31,870 nt of DNA from positions 9,563,319-9,595,188 of the forward strand of contig BFEA01000004.1 of NCBI GenBank assembly GCA_003427395.1, in the 5' to 3' direction. The DNA comes from Chara braunii (taxonomy: Eukaryota; Streptophyta; Charophyceae; Charales; Characeae). The position numbers and the translations under genes were made by a program. Below the pieces are notes generated by a model. It ran no database searches, was not told the origin of the DNA, and saw only the letters and a list, made by a program, of their open reading frames with translations. This document shows, piece by piece, positions 29,341 through 31,870 of this stretch. Numbering within the stretch: position 1 is the stretch's first letter; every line of letters begins with the position of its first letter.

Positions 29341-31125
29341 TCAATTAATAGCGGTTTCAGACAGCTCCGCATATTCGTCTAAACATGCTTTGAGCGCAGT
29401 GAGAGAAGTCAGGGAGTTCGCTAATACTACGAACAGATCATCGGCCAGGGCTTTAGTCTTGTACAATGTAGGGCCCGTCTGAATACCCTGAATTTCCGAG
29501 TGAGCTTTAACATTGTTCAGGACCACTTCAAACTGAAGTGCAAAGAGCAAGGGGGCAAGAGGACAGCCCTGTCTCAAGGACCTCGTAAGCGTGAACTCCT
29601 TAGAAATTATCCCATTCACCATTACACAGGCAGTAGACAGCGAGTATAGCGCAACAACCCACCGTATAAAGTTCCTCCCAAAGCCCAACCAATTCAGTGT
29701 AGTGACAACATATGACCAATTTACTCGGTCATATGCTTTCTCCGGATCAAGCAAAAGCCCTGCAATATCACTCTGTTCATTTTGGATCAGCTCAAGTGTT
29801 TCAATTGCCGTCACGATATTATCAAATATCGAGCGACCTTTGATGAATGCCGCTTGATCTGGGACAACCAAATCAGGGAGATATCGATCCAAATGACGCG
29901 CCAGGACTTTGGCCAGTAACTTATAAGATATGTTTAAGACGGATATGGGGCGCCAGTTGCGGATCTCTGAGCGACTACCCTTCTTAAATAAGAATGAAAT
30001 AATACCCCTTCTCATATTGGCAGATAATTGATCCCCCAGAAGTATGTTGTTGTACAGTTCAGTCAGGTGCGACCCCACCACATCCCAAATACATGAAAAG
30101 AGTTCCGTAGGCAGTCCATCACAGCCTGGGGCTTTGCCCTTGGCCATGGCCCCGAGGGCTTCACGTGCTTCCAATTCTGTAATTGGTCGATCGAGATCCA
30201 ATTTACCGGGCCCAGACAACCTGGTCACAGTATTATCCCAATGGGAAGTACCCACATCTAACCTGTGATCGATGTTTGCCCCTTGTTTACGAGACGTCCA
30301 GATATCATAATAATAGAGCGAGGCGTATTCACACAACTTCGTCAATTCTTTAGCTTTGGGGGCATCAACGTCAAAGGGGTGACACAGTTCCTTCATGGGC
30401 GGAGAGGTCCGTGACGGCATTAATTTCTGAAACGATTCTTTAGTCATCCTGTCGTACACAGCTACTCCTTTAACCCTGACTCTTTCTGCCCAAGTCTCAG
30501 ATTGCTTCTGCTGCAACGTATCCCACTCCGTGAGGAGGCGAGCTCGTTCTTTTCCCCAAACTACCACTGAGATGGGATGAGCCTCCATACGACACTCAGC
30601 GTAGGCAATTTTCCTAATTAGCTCTTTCTCTTGCTTCTTCCTCCCACCCGCCAATATACGAGAGTACACATTAAGGAGATTGGAGAAAAGATTTGTACCT
30701 GCATCCCACCACTCCCCCAGAGAGGGATAGTGTTGTTTTGCCGAGTCCCACTCAACCCAAAACTTCTTCATCCATTCCACTAACCCCTCGTCTGTTAAAT
30801 TACAAGTGTTAAACCGAAACAAGCCTTTGCCTCTACTCGCATGTTGCGTATGGAATACCATGCTGACTGGTTTATGATCGGAGATTGACTGTGCCTCCTC
30901 CCCAATTTTATCCAAAAATTCCCACAGATTTTCAGAGCATAGAAAGAAATCAAGCCGACGTCGATGTATCCCACTTCTTGTCGGAAGTTAGACCCAAGCC
31001 CAACGTCCGCATAGGTCAACATAATGGTCCAAAATCTCCATTTCCAAAGATTTGTGCAATAATATGGCTACCCCCCCCCTGGTCCCTTGAGCAATTATAC
31101 CCGGTGGGGGACCGCTAGCACAGGT
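29341..31125 (-). pseudogene. LINE ORF2, endonuclease remnant and reverse transcriptase
   Basis: Upstream of the RT, codons at 31125-30991 encode an AP-endonuclease piece containing GTRGGVAILLHKS. A TAA follows at 30988-30990, and then the last part of the endonuclease (RSGIHRRRLDFFL, ISDHKPV). In intact elements these pieces are separated by roughly a hundred residues, so a central endonuclease segment has apparently been deleted. From the Met at 30915 a 524-codon RT follows: FLFKKGSRSEIRNWRPIS, the motif A stretch LDPEKAYDRVNW (about 389-400), RQGCPLAP (about 448) and the catalytic ADD at about 491-493 in LADDLFVV, where Tyr is more usual before ADD. The frame ends at a TGA (29341-29343). 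The same frame continues directly afterwards, and TGG (Trp) is the expected codon there, so a single nonsense change explains the break. Confidence 0.9.
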
Positions 31126-31376
31126 TCATGAGGGCTACCAGTAGCATAGTGTGGAGACCCGGCAGAGTGGTAAAAATGAAAAATCCGTCCAATTGCTATC
31201 ACCACTTATTTCGTGTTTTTGTTTTTTTTTTCCAAAAAAAAAACAACTGGGAATTGGGCCTGGCGTCCCTTATATTTCACTGCCAGGAATCGGGCGTGGC
31301 ATCCCTTGCAAAAAATTTCCGCGGTCCAGATTTAGGGCGAGACATCACCAGTCAAGCCCCAAAACTGGTCCTTATA
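31126..31376. other. Unrecognised stretch with a short direct repeat
   Basis: AATTGGGCCTGGCGTCCCTT (about 31252) and AATCGGGCGTGGCATCCCTT (about 31287) form a 35-bp tandem pair. No gene recognised. Confidence 0.5.
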
Positions 31377-31700
31377 TTTTTTTGTGAGTTCTCTATGATG
31401 TGAGGTATATGCCTATAAATTTTGAAGTCATCTTGCTAAGCCAAACAAAAATTAAAAATTGCCAAAGAGGGCATGTCAAAACATGCTCGCCCACTCACTA
31501 TTTTTTTTTTCTCACTTTTTACTTTTTGTTTTCACTGTATTGCGTGGCCCAAAATAATTTATTATTTTTTTAATGAGTTTTGTATTATGTGAAGCACGCA
31601 TCTGTAAATTTTCAGTGCATGTGGATGCGCCAAAACAAATGAAAAATTGCCAAAGCTGGTGGTGTCGAAAATGTGCTCTTTCACTCACTAATTTTATTTT
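31377..31700. repeat. AT-rich tandem repeat, ~189-bp period
   Basis: The block GAGTT, AT-ATGTGA, then TATAAATTTT or TGTAAATTTT, AAAAATTGCCAAAG, and TCACTCACTA followed by a T run occurs at 31384-31510 and again at 31573-31700. The second copy has about a quarter of positions changed. The array probably continues beyond the window, since 31700-31870 stays AT-rich with no gene visible. Confidence 0.8.
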
Positions 31701-31870
31701 ATTTTTTATTTTATTGTTGTTATTATTATTAGCTTTATGTTCTATATTTTATTTTTATTTGAATTTTGGTAAGGAATTTTGATGTAATGCTGAGGCAAAT
31801 GCTGTTTATTTTATTTTTCTTCATAACATGTACTTTCTTTTTTTTTTCTTTGAGTTAGTTTTTTTTTTTT

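Larger units (their letters stand above)
26805..31125 (-). mobile_element. 5'-truncated LINE (non-LTR retrotransposon)
   Basis: Endonuclease, reverse transcriptase and an RVT zinc-binding tail lie in one minus-strand frame. An A/C-rich probable 3' untranslated region (27426 down to about 26805) has several T/A-rich runs and ends near a short A-rich tail (AAAACAAAAAAAAAG on the minus strand). Homology to the endonuclease begins abruptly near 31125, where the frame is closed by a stop, so the 5' part is missing. This is usual for LINE copies that abort during target-primed reverse transcription. No target-site duplication was identified. The domain order matches plant L1-type elements of this architecture. 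Confidence 0.85.

Noticed and set aside
29341-29343. Selenocysteine or programmed read-through at the LINE TGA
   Set aside because: A conserved Trp is expected at this position in related elements, so a simple TGG to TGA mutation explains it. The second lesion upstream shows the copy is dead.

Overview
The window looks like intergenic-rich nuclear DNA of a green-lineage (streptophyte) eukaryote. The evidence is a shugoshin with a plant-type C-terminal signature, spliceosomal U6-derived sequences, a plant-style LINE with an RVT zinc-binding tail, small inverted-repeat elements, SINE-like insertions, and long GA, GT and T tracts. The repeat load and the large low-complexity protein would suit a charophyte alga such as Chara. 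That is an inference; nothing here proves genus. No prokaryotic, organellar or CRISPR features were seen.

Layout. Positions 1-483 are a ~170-bp satellite built of ~57-bp subunits. Positions 484-6300 are non-coding and strongly structured: a cluster of hairpins (545-1112), a dispersed repeat (1713-2125), a remarkable train of about thirty different back-to-back hairpins (2600-4530) that includes a U6-derived segment with an intact 3' half, then diverged tandem repeats and 10-bp phased repeats (4400-5340). Positions 6300-13650 hold decayed repeats: a fold-back element, two tRNA-like sequences, an inverted partner of the 1713 repeat (11515-11925), a possible transposase relic, and two small inverted-repeat elements.

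The main gene is at 14902-18888 (+). It is an uninterrupted 1328-codon reading frame that I assign to shugoshin, the protector of centromeric cohesin. The grounds are an N-terminal TN-containing basic motif, a coiled coil, and the C-terminal SYREPSLRTKMRR signature. It is far longer than familiar plant shugoshins, and a pure GA tract ends 25 bp before its ATG.

Downstream, 18889-26800 holds a U6 pseudogene, T tracts, very short poly-A insertions with target-site duplications, a SINE-like family, an inverted-repeat element, and exon-like segments with good splice signals that may belong to an unrecognised spliced gene. Positions 26805-31125 (-) are a 5'-truncated LINE whose reading frame is broken by one TGA, one TAA and an apparent internal endonuclease deletion. 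The right edge is a ~189-bp AT-rich tandem repeat.

Only the shugoshin gene looks like an intact protein-coding gene. The most unusual structure is the hairpin train at 2600-4530. All identifications were made by eye and from memory of the families; no searches were run.
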